Assembly (NCBI RefSeq): GCF_012955605.1
Contig: NZ_CP052135.1
Coordinates: 1,023,501-1,087,500, forward strand
Reading direction: 5' to 3'
Source: Bacillus fonticola
Lineage (GTDB): Bacteria; Bacillota; Bacilli; Bacillales; JC228
Length of the DNA stretch: 64,000 bases
Shown: positions 45,777 through 55,220 of the stretch, piece by piece
Position numbering within the stretch: position 1 is the stretch's first letter
Layout of the letters: every line of letters starts with the position of its first letter
Notes under the pieces: model-generated
Seen by the model: only the letters and a program-made list of their open reading frames with translations
The model's database searches: none
What the model was told of the DNA's origin: nothing
Made by a program: the position numbers and the translations under genes

Positions 45777-46433
45777 ATGGAACAATGGGAAAAGTTGCTT
45801 GCGCCGTATGAGCAAGCTGTTGAAGAACTGAAAATTAAGTTACGTGGTATTCGTTCGCAATACGATGGTGAACTGGATCATTCCCCGATAGAATTCGTAA
45901 CAGGACGTGTGAAACCAATCGCCAGCATACTCGATAAAGCCGTAAACAAAGGCATTCCACTCGACCAAATTGAAGCAGAAATGCAGGATATTGCAGGGAT
46001 GCGAATTATGTGTCAATTTGTTGATGATATTTCTCGTGTAGTCAACTTGCTTAGAAAACGAAAAGATTTTGAGATTGTTGAGGAACGGGACTATATTTCC
46101 AACAAAAAGAGAAGTGGCTACCGTTCGTATCACCTCGTTATCCGCTACCCTGTACAGACTATTTCTGGCGAGAAAAACATTTACACGGAAATCCAAATAC
46201 GTACACTTGCCATGAATTTTTGGGCGACGATCGAGCACTCCTTGAATTACAAATACAGCGGACAGTTCCCAGAAGATATTCAATATCGTTTGCAACGAGC
46301 GAGTGAAGCTGCTTATTTACTAGATGAAGAGATGTCGCAAATTAAAGGTGAAATCCAAGAGGCACAGGCTTTCTTTACAAGAAAAAAGGAGAAGTCTCAA
46401 GACGGATCAGACGGTGAGGGAACGATAAGATGA
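45777..46433 (+). CDS. relQ: Small alarmone synthetase RelQ (YjbM)
   Basis: This 218-residue protein makes (p)ppGpp from GTP or GDP and ATP. It contains only the synthetase domain: [28 protein letters not shown] and [23 protein letters not shown]. The tail from residue 190 is basic and disordered. The ATG follows AAGGGAGTGG. It overlaps nadK by four bases (ATGA), the arrangement seen in B. subtilis. Confidence 0.96.
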   Translation: MEQWEKLLAPYEQAVEELKIKLRGIRSQYDGELDHSPIEFVTGRVKPIASILDKAVNKGIPLDQIEAEMQDIAGMRIMCQFVDDISRVVNLLRKRKDFEIVEERDYISNKKRSGYRSYHLVIRYPVQTISGEKNIYTEIQIRTLAMNFWATIEHSLNYKYSGQFPEDIQYRLQRASEAAYLLDEEMSQIKGEIQEAQAFFTRKKEKSQDGSDGEGTIR

Positions 46434-47233
46434 AATTTGCAGTGACTTCAAAAGGTGACCAAAAATCCAATATTTTAAGCCACAAAATTCGGACGTATTT
46501 ACAAGATTTTGAGCTAGAATACGATGAGGATCAGCCGGACATCGTCGTCAGTGTCGGGGGAGATGGGACTCTTCTATATGCGTTTCACCGGTACCGTTCA
46601 CGATTGGATAAAACGGCTTTTGTGGGGATCCATACAGGGCATCTCGGGTTTTATGCGGATTGGGTGCCAGAGGAGATCGAAAAGCTAGTCATTGCTATCG
46701 CGAAAACGCCGTATCAAACGATTGAATACCCGTTACTCGAGGTGATGATTCGCTACCATCATGGTGGTAAAGAAGCTTGGATGCTCGCGCTGAACGAAGC
46801 GACTGTGAAAAGTGTAGAAGGAACCATGGTGATGGACGTCGACATTCGTGGTGAGCATTTCGAACGGTTCCGTGGCGACGGTTTGTGTGTGTCTACACCT
46901 TCTGGATCTACTGCTTATAACAAAGCACTTGGCGGGGCGATTCTTCACCCGTCGATCCCGGCTATCCAACTGGCAGAGATGGCGTCCATTAATAACAAAG
47001 TGTTTCGAACGATAGGATCGCCGCTTATTTTGCCTTCACATCACACGTGTACGTTGAAGCCTGTTAGTGGTCCTGATTTTTTAGTTACGGTTGACCATCT
47101 GACACAGTTACACAAAGATGTAAAGGCGATCCAGTTCCGTGTGGCAACAGAACGCGTGAGATTTGCTCGCTTCAGACCGTTTCCTTTTTGGAAGCGAGTC
47201 CACGATTCGTTTATTTCCGATGAGAGGGGATAA
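46430..47233 (+). CDS. nadK: NAD kinase
   Basis: This 267-residue enzyme phosphorylates NAD to NADP. The GGDGT motif ([16 protein letters not shown] near residue 45) and the NE/D pocket [12 protein letters not shown] are clear, with the [12 protein letters not shown] loop. It is translationally coupled to relQ by the ATGA overlap. The pseudouridine synthase gene follows after five bases. Confidence 0.96.
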   Translation: MKFAVTSKGDQKSNILSHKIRTYLQDFELEYDEDQPDIVVSVGGDGTLLYAFHRYRSRLDKTAFVGIHTGHLGFYADWVPEEIEKLVIAIAKTPYQTIEYPLLEVMIRYHHGGKEAWMLALNEATVKSVEGTMVMDVDIRGEHFERFRGDGLCVSTPSGSTAYNKALGGAILHPSIPAIQLAEMASINNKVFRTIGSPLILPSHHTCTLKPVSGPDFLVTVDHLTQLHKDVKAIQFRVATERVRFARFRPFPFWKRVHDSFISDERG

Positions 47234-47238
47234 TCCAG

Positions 47239-48114
47239 ATGTACTGTGTTCAATGGACGGTAGCTCAGCACGAAGCTGATCAAACGCTAAAACAATTTTT
47301 ATCGACAAAACATGTTTCCAAACGCACATTGGCCTCCGTCAAATTTGATGGAGGTTCTCTTCTTTGCAATGAAAAGGAAGTAACCGTGAGGAAAGTGGTG
47401 CAGTCGGGGGATGTCGTGCGTGTAGTCTTCCCAAGAGAACAGACAACGCTCACGTTAGATGCAACGCCACTCTCAATCATTTACGAAGACGAGGCGTTTG
47501 TTATTGTTGATAAAGAAGCAGGCGTGAGTACGATTCCTTCTCGGGAGCACCCAGAGGGCAGTGTGGCGAATCGCTTTGTCGCTCATCTCGCATCACAAGG
47601 TGTGTCTTCCACGTTTCATGCAGTCAATCGGCTCGACCGTGATACGTCTGGCTTAATCGTCATTGCCAAGCATCGATACATTCATAGTTTATTCGCCTTA
47701 CAACAGCGGTCTAAATCATTGCAGCGTACGTATGAAGCACTTGTTGCAGGAACATTTCTACCTAACGAAATAGAAGGGACGATTGTGGCACCGATCGGTC
47801 GGAAAGATACGAGTATTATTGAGCGGGAGGTACGAGGGGATGGCCAGTATGCTTGCACTCACTATCGGGTGCTGAAGCAGGGGGAGGATTGGTCTCGTGT
47901 CCGTATGACGTTAGATACGGGGAGGACGCACCAAATTCGTGTTCATTTTGCTCACTTAGGCCATCCTCTTTTAGGTGATGACTTGTACGGAGGCCCCACC
48001 ACCACGCACGTTACGCGCCAGGCGCTCCATTGTACGAGTGTTTCATGTATACATCCGTTAACAGGACGCCAGCTCACGTTTCATTCACCGTTCCCGGTAG
48101 AACTTTTGCCTTAA
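47239..48114 (+). CDS. yjbO: RluA-family pseudouridine synthase YjbO
   Basis: The 291-residue protein has an N-terminal S4-like RNA-binding part (residues 15-70) and an RluA/RluD catalytic domain with [18 protein letters not shown], whose RLDRDTSG supplies the catalytic Asp. A second conserved stretch is [26 protein letters not shown]. It likely modifies rRNA or tRNA uridines; the site is unknown. Its stop overlaps the prpE stop. Confidence 0.92.
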   Translation: MYCVQWTVAQHEADQTLKQFLSTKHVSKRTLASVKFDGGSLLCNEKEVTVRKVVQSGDVVRVVFPREQTTLTLDATPLSIIYEDEAFVIVDKEAGVSTIPSREHPEGSVANRFVAHLASQGVSSTFHAVNRLDRDTSGLIVIAKHRYIHSLFALQQRSKSLQRTYEALVAGTFLPNEIEGTIVAPIGRKDTSIIEREVRGDGQYACTHYRVLKQGEDWSRVRMTLDTGRTHQIRVHFAHLGHPLLGDDLYGGPTTTHVTRQALHCTSVSCIHPLTGRQLTFHSPFPVELLP

Positions 48115-48851
48115 AGTTCATAGCGGAATTTTTCTTCTACGGGGGGGAGCGACGATTTCACGGCCACCGTCACTTTTTCCGGATAACGTAGAGCTGTTAA
48201 TTCACCACCAAACACAGCCCCCGTATCGATATTTACTGTTTCATTGATCCACCGCGGTTCACGAACAGGCGTATGTCCGTACACGATCAGTGCTTCTCCG
48301 TCGTAGTCCTTTGCCCAATTTCTACGAACGGGGGCACCATCAGGGTGAAATTCGCCTGTCGTGTCGCCATAGAAGACAAAAGATTGCACTCGCTTGGAGT
48401 AGTTGCCAATGTCGTCTTTTCGTATGCCAGCATGAGCGACGATTAACTTACCGTCGTCTAATTGCTCATACAAAGGGGCTCTCTCGTACAGTGTTTGAAA
48501 TTTATGCCTGACCTCACGTTGCCGCTTAGGCGTGAGCGCTTCCCATTCTGCAACTGTTGTCTCAAGACCGTGGCGAATTTGCACGGGATTCCCTTTCCAG
48601 TATCGATATAATTTATTGCAGTGGTTGCCCGGCACATAACGGGCAATTTTATCCTTATGGACGAGACGATACACTTCCTCTATTACACGAATGCTTTCAG
48701 GTCCTCGATCAGTTAAGTCGCCGACAAACACGACCCTTCTATTGTCAGGGTGTGACGTGACTCCCTTTTCTGTTATGTATCCGAGTTTTTGGAGCAGGCA
48801 GTCGAGTTCTCGCCAGCAACCGTGAATGTCTCCTATACAATCAAATGTCAT
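48111..48851 (-). CDS. prpE: Bis(5'-nucleosyl)-tetraphosphatase PrpE (metallophosphatase)
   Basis: This 246-residue metallophosphatase has the family signatures [21 protein letters not shown] and [15 protein letters not shown], with two further His-containing metal-binding segments ([14 protein letters not shown]). PrpE in B. subtilis hydrolyses Ap4A-type dinucleotides and affects spore germination. The gene converges with yjbO and its last four bases overlap it. The ATG has AAAGGAG. Confidence 0.92.
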   Translation of the reverse strand: MTFDCIGDIHGCWRELDCLLQKLGYITEKGVTSHPDNRRVVFVGDLTDRGPESIRVIEEVYRLVHKDKIARYVPGNHCNKLYRYWKGNPVQIRHGLETTVAEWEALTPKRQREVRHKFQTLYERAPLYEQLDDGKLIVAHAGIRKDDIGNYSKRVQSFVFYGDTTGEFHPDGAPVRRNWAKDYDGEALIVYGHTPVREPRWINETVNIDTGAVFGGELTALRYPEKVTVAVKSSLPPVEEKFRYEL

Positions 48852-48967
48852 GATCTTTCTCCTTTCTTTAGAGATACAATTTGTACCCCCTTTTTGATAT
48901 GATGTATGACGGTGCAGGCGCCTTTGCTATAGAAGGCGTTAAGAGCTACTGTAAAGGAGTGTTCCTT

Positions 48968-50323
48968 ATGACCGAACCTCGTGTGGAAATCGATCCTTCA
49001 ATAAAAAAATGGCTGCAAGACGAAGCTTATGATTCGTTTCGATCCCATTTTTTACAGTTACATCCGTACGATCAGGCGCGACTGTTTGTACAGTTATCAG
49101 AAGAGGAGCGCGTTACTTTTTATAGCTTTTTATCTCCAGAAGAAATGGCATTATTGATCGAGCACGTTGATGAGGAAACAGACTTCCTGCAGAGTATCAT
49201 GAACGAAATGGAGACGGCTTATGCGGCATCCATCTTTGAGCATATGTATACAGACGATGCAGTCGATGTACTGCAGGAGCTCGACGACAAATTAGTAACC
49301 AGCTTCCTCACAACGATGGACGATAACGTAGCTGAAGATTTGCAAGATTTACTTCACTACGACCAGTATACCGCGGGAAGCATCATGACAACAGAATACA
49401 TCGCGATCTTCTCACAACAAACGGCGAAGAGTGCCATGAACATTTTAAAAAAAGAAGCGCCAGAAGCGGAAACGATCTACTATGTGTATGTAGTGGATGA
49501 TTTTAATCAACTAGTTGGAGTCGTGAGTTTGCGTGACTTGATCGTTCACGATGAGGACACGTTTATTAAGGATATGATGTATAACAATGTGGAATCTGTA
49601 TTTGTTGGGGAGGATCAGGAAGAAGTTGCGAGGAAAATGAAAGATTACGACTTTTTAGCATTGCCGGTTGTAGATTCAAAGAAGCGATTGCTCGGTATTA
49701 TTACAGTGGATGATATTTTAGACGTTGTTGATGAAGAAGCGACCGATGATTACTCAAAGTTTGCCGGTGTTTCCGACGTCGATCAAGTCGATCAAAATCC
49801 TTTTATAGCGGCGAAACAACGTCTACCTTGGCTCATTATTTTATTATTTTTAGGACTTTTCACGGCAAACTTAATTGGAAACTTTGAAGAAACACTTAAT
49901 AAAGTAACGGTTTTGGCCGTCTTTATTCCACTCATTGCAGGGATGGCTGGTAATAGTGGCACGCAAGCTCTGGCCGTTGCGGTACGTGGACTAGCGACAG
50001 GAAACTTTGCTGAGGAAGGCGTAACGAAGCTCATTTTTCGTGAGGCGGGAACGGGTCTAGTAACAGGGGGAACGTGTGGGGTGGTAGTTACCTTTGTTGT
50101 CGCATTGTGGCAAGGATCTTGGGTGCTCGGTTTATTGGTAGGATCCGCCATTTTTTGTTCCTTATTCGTTGCGACGTTGGCTGGCTCGCTTGTCCCACTC
50201 GTAATGCATAAATTAAAAATAGATCCTGCTGTGGCATCAGGACCATTTATTACCACCATTAATGATGTGATTAGTATTCTTATTTATTTAGGATTAGCAA
50301 CGACGTTTATGGGATATTTATAA
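48968..50323 (+). CDS. mgtE: Magnesium transporter MgtE
   Basis: This 451-residue protein has an N-terminal superhelical domain (residues 1-125), a CBS pair (125-250, TTEYIAIF... and GIITVDDILDVV) and a five-helix transport domain. The pore region has FIPLIAGMAGNSGTQALAVAVRG. The ATG at 48968 follows AAAGGAG; the longer frame starts within the leader. No M-box magnesium riboswitch is seen in the short upstream stretch. Confidence 0.95.
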   Translation: MTEPRVEIDPSIKKWLQDEAYDSFRSHFLQLHPYDQARLFVQLSEEERVTFYSFLSPEEMALLIEHVDEETDFLQSIMNEMETAYAASIFEHMYTDDAVDVLQELDDKLVTSFLTTMDDNVAEDLQDLLHYDQYTAGSIMTTEYIAIFSQQTAKSAMNILKKEAPEAETIYYVYVVDDFNQLVGVVSLRDLIVHDEDTFIKDMMYNNVESVFVGEDQEEVARKMKDYDFLALPVVDSKKRLLGIITVDDILDVVDEEATDDYSKFAGVSDVDQVDQNPFIAAKQRLPWLIILLFLGLFTANLIGNFEETLNKVTVLAVFIPLIAGMAGNSGTQALAVAVRGLATGNFAEEGVTKLIFREAGTGLVTGGTCGVVVTFVVALWQGSWVLGLLVGSAIFCSLFVATLAGSLVPLVMHKLKIDPAVASGPFITTINDVISILIYLGLATTFMGYL

Positions 50324-50376
50324 ACGGTGCATATTCAAATAGAAATCAGCTACTTCTCTTTTGCGGTAACATCTTG

Positions 50377-50401
50377 TACAATTATGACTAGGTCTTAGTA
50401 G
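50377..50401 (+). promoter_or_regulatory. fabI -10 element and FapR-like operator
   Basis: A TACAAT -10 (50377-50382) is immediately followed by TATGACTAGGTCTTAGTAG. That stretch matches the reverse complement of the fabH operator and the FapR pattern. The -35 is weak. FapR would sit over the start of transcription, tying fabI to malonyl-CoA level. Confidence 0.7.
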
Positions 50402-50428
50402 TAAGTAGCATTTAAGGAGGCAACAAAC

Positions 50429-51193
50429 ATGCTTAAATTGGAAAATAAAAAAATTGTCGTGATGGGTGTCGCAAATAAGCGAAGTATCGCGTGGGGGATT
50501 GCCCGTTCTCTTCACGAAGCAGGTGCACAACTTATCTTTACATATGCAGGTGAACGGTTTGAAAAAAGTGTACGTGATTTAGCAACCTCACTTCAAGAGG
50601 ACGCCCTTTGTTTGGAATGTGACGTAACGAGCGATGAATCCGTTCACCAAGCATTCAAAACCATAGGAGAAAAAGTTGGTGAGATTGATGGGATCGCACA
50701 CTGTATCGCATTTGCTAATAAAGAAGAATTGAACGGCGAATATTTGAACACAACGCGCGATGGCTTTTTGTTGGCGCACAACATTAGTTCGTACTCGTTA
50801 ACTGCCATTGCGAAAGAAGCTCGCCCGCTCCTTACAAATGAATCGAGCATTGTGACGTTAACGTATCTTGGTGGGGAGCGCGTGATCGAGAACTACAACG
50901 TAATGGGTGTTGCGAAAGCTTCTCTAGATGCAAGCGTTCGTTACTTAGCAGGAGATTTAGGCAAAGACGGAATTCGCGTCAACAGTATCTCTGCAGGCCC
51001 CATTCGCACGCTGTCGGCCAAAGGAGTAAGCGACTTTAACTCCATTTTAAAAGAAATTGAAGAACAAGCGCCACTACGCCGTACGACAACACCAGAGGAA
51101 GTAGGCGACACGGCCGCATTCTTATTCAGTACACTAGCTCGTGGCATCACGGGAGAAAACATTCACGTCGATAGCGGATATCATATTTTGTAA
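50429..51193 (+). CDS. fabI: Enoyl-ACP reductase FabI
   Basis: FabI carries out the last reduction of each fatty-acid elongation cycle. The 254-residue SDR protein has the N-terminal VMGVANKRSIAWGIA cofactor loop, ISSYSLTAIAKEA, and the catalytic Tyr and Lys in ENYNVMGVAKASLD. The C-terminus NIHVDSGYHIL is typical. The ATG follows AAGGAGG. It shares a FapR-like site with fabH-fabF, so the two loci should be coregulated. Confidence 0.97.
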   Translation: MLKLENKKIVVMGVANKRSIAWGIARSLHEAGAQLIFTYAGERFEKSVRDLATSLQEDALCLECDVTSDESVHQAFKTIGEKVGEIDGIAHCIAFANKEELNGEYLNTTRDGFLLAHNISSYSLTAIAKEARPLLTNESSIVTLTYLGGERVIENYNVMGVAKASLDASVRYLAGDLGKDGIRVNSISAGPIRTLSAKGVSDFNSILKEIEEQAPLRRTTTPEEVGDTAAFLFSTLARGITGENIHVDSGYHIL

Positions 51194-51205
51194 TTCCGCA
51201 TAGCA

Positions 51206-51243
51206 AAGGGTGCTGCCCATCATAATGGGGGAGCCCCTTTTTT
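51206..51243 (+). terminator. Terminator after fabI
   Basis: AAGGGTGCTGCCCAT pairs with ATGGGGGAGCCCCTT and is followed by T residues. Confidence 0.85.
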
Positions 51244-51331
51244 GTCGTTTCGTGGAAATTTGTACGTTTGCTTATGGGACTCAACGTCCATCTACTTTTT
51301 GCATATGTTGTAGAGAGAGGAGGAAAGTTCC

Positions 51332-51898
51332 ATGTCATCACATAAGAAGAAAAGTCAGGCAAGTACTTCTAAGGAAGGTTCGCACGTTCCGTTAGTCGGT
51401 ACAAATCCGCCGCCTATCCCCCACATGCAATCGTACTATCGTACACCTACAAAAAAGCAATACGATCGTGAAGAGTCAGCTTATGAAGAAATAATGGAAG
51501 AAACAGTTGCTGATGTTCACAAAGGCACAGGGGCAGCTGCAGATACAAGCGCAAACATAGACACAGATACGAAAGAGACGGAGGATGTTGACGAGCCACT
51601 TGGTTCTGACACGGTACATGTGGTAGAAGCAGAAGAGGTTAGCACTGAGGAACCAAATGAAGGAAGTAGAAAGAAAAGGCTTCGTGATATGACACAAGAA
51701 GAGATGATTTGGCATCTGAGTAAGTTACCGTCTATTCTGCCGAAACCGGTATGCCAAATAACTGTCGGTGAGGATAAGATTGACGTGAAAGTGGTGGATG
51801 CGGATGAAGAAGGGGTTGTGTTTCAACATCCACAGCGGAGAAGAACGTTTAAAATAGCTTGGACATCTATCGATTCTATAGAGGTAATTGGCCTATAA
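51332..51898 (+). CDS. cotO: Spore coat protein CotO
   Basis: The 188-residue protein has a variable, acidic middle and the conserved CotO C-terminal region of about 75 residues (MTQEEMIWHLSKLPSILPKP; VFQHPQRRRTFKIAWTSI...). In B. subtilis CotO helps assemble the outer coat and crust. The position after fabI is conserved. The ATG follows GAGGAGG. The cotZ, cotY and cotX genes that follow in B. subtilis are absent; a decayed mobile element fills their place. Confidence 0.9.
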   Translation: MSSHKKKSQASTSKEGSHVPLVGTNPPPIPHMQSYYRTPTKKQYDREESAYEEIMEETVADVHKGTGAAADTSANIDTDTKETEDVDEPLGSDTVHVVEAEEVSTEEPNEGSRKKRLRDMTQEEMIWHLSKLPSILPKPVCQITVGEDKIDVKVVDADEEGVVFQHPQRRRTFKIAWTSIDSIEVIGL

Positions 51899-51904
51899 AC
51901 TACA

Positions 51905-51947
51905 AGAAGCGTCCTTGTTGAGCTACAACGTGAGGGGCGCTTCTTTT
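51905..51947 (+). terminator. Terminator after cotO
   Basis: AAGCGTCC pairs with GGGGCGCTT around a smaller inner stem and is followed by TTTT. Confidence 0.75.
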
Positions 51948-52229
51948 GAATTCTGAACAGTATCAACCAAAGGAGCGCAACACTCGATCCGAGAGCGATG
52001 CCCATCTTTTGAAAAGGCTCTTTTCGTACCCTTTGTTGTTTTTACTATACAGTAATCCCATGATACGACGTAATGAAGATACTGCTAGAATACGCTGCGG
52101 AAATACACTTCGCTTTCCGTGGGCTTCGCGCTGAGCCTCCTCGCGAGCAAAGTACGCTCACTGCGGAGGCCCACAGGACGTGGGTCAGAAAGGCGTTGCC
52201 ACAGGACGTGGCGCTCTTAGCCTTTCCTC

Positions 52230-52950
52230 CTCTCTGAGTCTGAGCATCCCACTCTAAGTCTGAGCATTCCTCTCTGAGTCTGAGCATTCCTCCCTGAGTC
52301 TGAGCATCCCTCCCTGAGTCTGAGCATTCCACTCTAAGTCTGAGCATCCCTCCCTGAGTCTGAGCATCCCTCCCTGAGTCTGAGCATTCCACTCTAAGTC
52401 TGAGCATCCCTCCCTGAGTCTGAGCATTCCTCCCTGAGTCTGAGCATCCCTCCCTGAGTCTAAGCATTCCTCTCTGAGTCTGAGCATCCCTCCCTGAGTC
52501 TGAGCATTCCTCCCTAAGTCTGAGCATTCCTCCCTGAGTCTAAGCATTCCTCTCTGAGTCTAAGCATTCCTCTCTGAGTCTGAGCATCCCTCCCTGAGTC
52601 TGAGCATTCCTCCCTGAGTCTGAGCATTCCTCCCTAAGTCTGAGCATTCCTCTCTGAGTCTGAGCATCCCTCCCTAAGTCTGAGCATTCCTCCCTGAGTC
52701 TGAGCATTCCTCTCTAAGTCTGAGCATCCCTCCCTAAGTCTGAGCATTCCTCCCTGAGTCTGAGCATTCCTCCCTAAGTCTGAGCATTCCTCCCTAAGTC
52801 TGAGCATCCCTCCATAAGTCTGAGCATTCCTCTCTGAGTCTGAGCATTCCTCCCTGAGTCTGAGCATTCCTCCCTAAGTCTGAGCATCCCTCCCTAAGTC
52901 TGAGCATTCCTCTCTGAGTCTGAGCATTCCTCTCTGAGTGTGAGCATTTC
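52230..52950. repeat. Tandem array 3: about 36 units of 20 bp, core AGTCTGAGCAT
   Basis: About 36 units of exactly 20 bases (for example TGAGTCTGAGCATTCCTCCC) run head to tail. Differences are limited to a few positions: T or C after GCAT, C or T near the end, G or A in TGAG. The sequence is unrelated to arrays 1 and 2 but has the same unit length. It starts at the end of the left direct repeat (CCTTTCCTCC) and abuts the transposase remnant. Minus-strand frames such as 52045-52527 (LRLREECSDSGRDAQT-type) are array artefacts. Confidence 0.97.
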
Positions 52951-53602
52951 ATCTGACTGTCGGCACATCGAGTCAATACATACTACAGACCCTTTTCTCA
53001 TCGGGTAGTCTGAACGATGGAAAGGCAGCGATCCCACTATTAAAGGGGATTCATGAACGTCTCGCTCTTCCGACATTACGCTATCAGACCATGGACGCTG
53101 GCTATGATTATGACCCTATTTATGAACAAATACATCGAATGGGGCATCAGTCCATCATTGGTATAACAAGCGAAATGAGCCAGAATCAGTAGATTTAATA
53201 AACACTATGCGCCTCTGCTTACGGGAGCACTCGTATCGCTATGACAGTTTTGATGCCAAATACGAGACACTGAAATACACTCGTCCTAAAGAGTATGCAG
53301 ACTGCCCTTTAGCCAACGAAGACGTGTGCCAAAAAGTATATAAAGTCAAAATCACCAACGACCTACGGAGATATACAGCGCCCGCTCGTGGATCAAAAGC
53401 TTGGAAAAAGTTGTTCAAACGCCGTTCAGCTGTTGAACGAGTCAATGCTTACTTAAAGAAATACTTTCAACTGAACGACGTTCGTCACCGGACTGGAAAA
53501 CGCGCCAAAGTTCATTTTGATTTAGTGACCTTAGTTTATAATGCTTCAAAATTAGCTGCTGATCGTATCCATGCCTTATTCAATCAACAACAAGTTGCCT
53601 AA
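52944..53602 (+). pseudogene. Transposase remnant (DDE type, N-terminus lost, frameshifted)
   Basis: Three overlapping frames give parts of one DDE transposase: DCRHIESIHTTDPFLIG (to about 53003), then SLNDGKAAIPLLKGIHERL...TMDAGYDYDPIYEQIH (about 53007-53165), then YNKRNEPES through LREHSYRYDSFDAKYE and the C-terminal RRSAVERVNAYLKKYFQLND segment with its conserved Glu. An extra G near 53003 and a shift near 53163 break the frame. The N-terminal part is absent and array 3 takes its place. I would place it among IS4- or IS1182-like elements, but the family is not settled by eye. Confidence 0.85.
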
Positions 53603-54083
53603 ACTATAGGCTGTGTTCATGCTCAATCTTCATTTGTAAACCGTTGATTGGAGCGGGGGCCCACAGGACGTGGCGCCCTTAGCTTTCCTCCTTGTCCTAC
53701 GGGAAAAGCGTGGCCAGGTGAGACGTGTCTAGCTACAGCGGTCTGCTCCCGTCTGAAAATAACCTTTGTCTTTTGAGGCAAAAAGCGCCTCTAAAGCCAA
53801 AGAACATTTTTCAGAGGGAGCAAAACGGACCGCTTCCGCATTTCATTTCGCAAGAGCGCAGCGATGAGGAGGCTCACCGCCCGCCCCGCGGAAAGCGAAG
53901 TGTATTTCCGGAGCGATATTAGAGCAATATGAATTTGCATTACGTCGCATCATACAGCTACTGTGTAATGAGATCTCATTAAAAAAGCAACAATCTTTTA
54001 GAAAACAGCCTTTGAAAAATGTTAGGACAGGTAGCAAAATCGGTTCTGTTTTACATATAGTGGAGAGAAGGGAGTGTGGAGGC

Positions 54084-54434
54084 ATGGAGCTCTCATGGCT
54101 TACCTTTCTCCTATTATGTCTTGCCAGTTTTCGATTAACTCGCTTGCTCGTCTTTGATCAAATTACGGGTTGGTTGCGCCGTCCGTTTTTAGATGAGTGG
54201 GAAGAAACGGTAGACGGCAAAACAGACACGTACGTGCAACCTCGAAATGGATGGCGCGGATGGGTGGGGGAGTTGCTCACTTGCTATTGGTGCACAGGTA
54301 TATGGGTAAGCATCGGTTTGTATGGGGGGATGGTGTGGCTTCCGAATGTAATGAGGCACGTTCTCGTTATTTTGGCGATTGCTGGCATAGCTGCAATTAT
54401 CGAAACAATTGTACAAACTTGGCTGAAAGAGTAA
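54084..54434 (+). CDS. yjcA: YjcA-like sporulation membrane protein (DUF1360)
   Basis: The 116-residue protein starts MELSWLTFLLLCLASFRLTRLLVFD at an ATG with GTGGAGG upstream. It has two or three membrane segments and the DUF1360 signature ELLTCYWCTGIWVS, with two closely spaced Cys. In B. subtilis yjcA is sporulation-linked and follows the cot cluster near fabI. Its place here is the same. The biochemical role is unknown. Confidence 0.85.
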   Translation: MELSWLTFLLLCLASFRLTRLLVFDQITGWLRRPFLDEWEETVDGKTDTYVQPRNGWRGWVGELLTCYWCTGIWVSIGLYGGMVWLPNVMRHVLVILAIAGIAAIIETIVQTWLKE

Positions 54435-54503
54435 GCGAAATGACCTTACACATATGTGTGCGCACAAAAAATGAATGGATAGGAAAAAGGAGGTTCTCAA
54501 AGT

Positions 54504-54614
54504 ATGGAGCGAACATCGAAAGTGAAGCCTCTGAAAAAAACACGTCCGCAACCGAAGAAAAAGGGTTGTGGCTGTGGTAGTAGTAGAAGAAAAGCAACCA
54601 GCGCGAATAAATAA
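54504..54614 (+). CDS. Tiny Lys/Cys/Gly protein, 36 aa, unknown
   Basis: The frame starts MERTSKVKPLKKTRPQPKKK, continues GCGCGSSRRK and ends SANK. AAAGGAGG lies nine bases before the ATG and a strong terminator follows, so the gene is well supported in spite of its size. The Lys/Pro-rich first half and the C-G-C-G motif suggest a nucleic-acid-binding, metal-binding or coat-associated peptide, but this is a guess. It lies between yjcA and the YhcN-like gene. Confidence 0.6.
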   Translation: MERTSKVKPLKKTRPQPKKKGCGCGSSRRKATSANK

Positions 54615-54615
54615 A

Positions 54616-54657
54616 AAAACGGATGATTCGATTTTGACTCGGATCATCCGTTTTTGT
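54616..54657 (+). terminator. Terminator after the 36-residue gene
   Basis: AAAACGGATGATTCG pairs with CGGATCATCCGTTTT and is followed by T residues. Confidence 0.88.
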
Positions 54658-54731
54658 TTTTCAAGTTTTTCCCACTTATAAACAGCACCCTCCTGAAAAA
54701 ACTAACAATGAATTGAATGGGGGAGATGACA

Positions 54732-55208
54732 GTGAAGAGTACTCGAGTAATCCGGCTATCATTTGTGGCTATGTTATTGATCGTGACAGGATGCTCAAAT
54801 GAACAGAATGACAGCTCGTTAGCGCTTCTGAAAACAACGAATCCGGATGAGTTGATCGTTGGAGCTGGACACAGTACAAAGGACGAAGAAACCGCGAAGC
54901 AAGTCAAAGAGAAGGTTTCACAGTTTAAAGAGTTGTATGATGTGTCCGTGGTAGAAGGAGAGAAAGAGTTTCTCGTGGCGTATAAGGTGAAGCACATGCA
55001 ACGTTTTCACATGAAAAAGATTGAAAAGACACTAACGAATTATTTAGAGTCTCATTTTCCTGATGAAAAATTTACTGTTTCTAGTGACTACAAGATTTTC
55101 TTAGAGACAATACGTTTGAAAGAAAAAGTGGAAAATGGAACATACACAAACAAAGAAGCTGAGAAAAGGTTTGAAGAAATCGTAAAGCTACGAGATGAGC
55201 TAACATAG
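54732..55208 (+). CDS. YhcN/YlaJ-type sporulation lipoprotein
   Basis: The 158-residue lipoprotein starts at GTG (54732), the only start correctly spaced from GGGGGAG. The lipobox is IVTGC (Cys21). The rest is a mixed alpha/beta domain (DELIVGAGHSTKDEETAKQV; FLVAYKVKHMQRFHMKK) like the YhcN/YlaJ lipoproteins that accompany spoVA2 clusters. It begins a run of five same-strand genes with short gaps or overlaps. It probably sits in the inner spore membrane. Confidence 0.75.
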   Translation: MKSTRVIRLSFVAMLLIVTGCSNEQNDSSLALLKTTNPDELIVGAGHSTKDEETAKQVKEKVSQFKELYDVSVVEGEKEFLVAYKVKHMQRFHMKKIEKTLTNYLESHFPDEKFTVSSDYKIFLETIRLKEKVENGTYTNKEAEKRFEEIVKLRDELT

Positions 55209-55220
55209 GAGGGACTTTAG

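Larger units (their letters stand above)
52084..53920. mobile_element. Decayed mobile element bounded by imperfect inverted repeats
   Basis: The ends are inverted copies of a GC-rich sequence. A 22-base block, CGGAAATACACTTCGCTTTC..., at 52098-52119 is the exact reverse complement of 53889-53910, and similarity extends inward through GTGAGCCTCCTC and outward through TGCTnnAATAnCGCT. Between the ends lie a direct repeat (CCACAGGACGTGGCGC, 52199 and 53661), tandem array 3 and a transposase remnant. The terminal sequence resembles a GC-rich repeat common in Bacillaceae (from memory). It interrupts the fabI-cotO to yjcA synteny. Confidence 0.8.

Noticed and set aside
48852..48967. M-box magnesium riboswitch before mgtE
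   Set aside because: The leader is only about 110 bases and lacks the conserved M-box helices and motifs.
52045..52976. Several minus-strand ORFs (LREECSDSGRDAQT-like repeats) through array 3
   Set aside because: Repeat artefact with no start signal and shifting frame. The region is a noncoding array inside a mobile-element relic.
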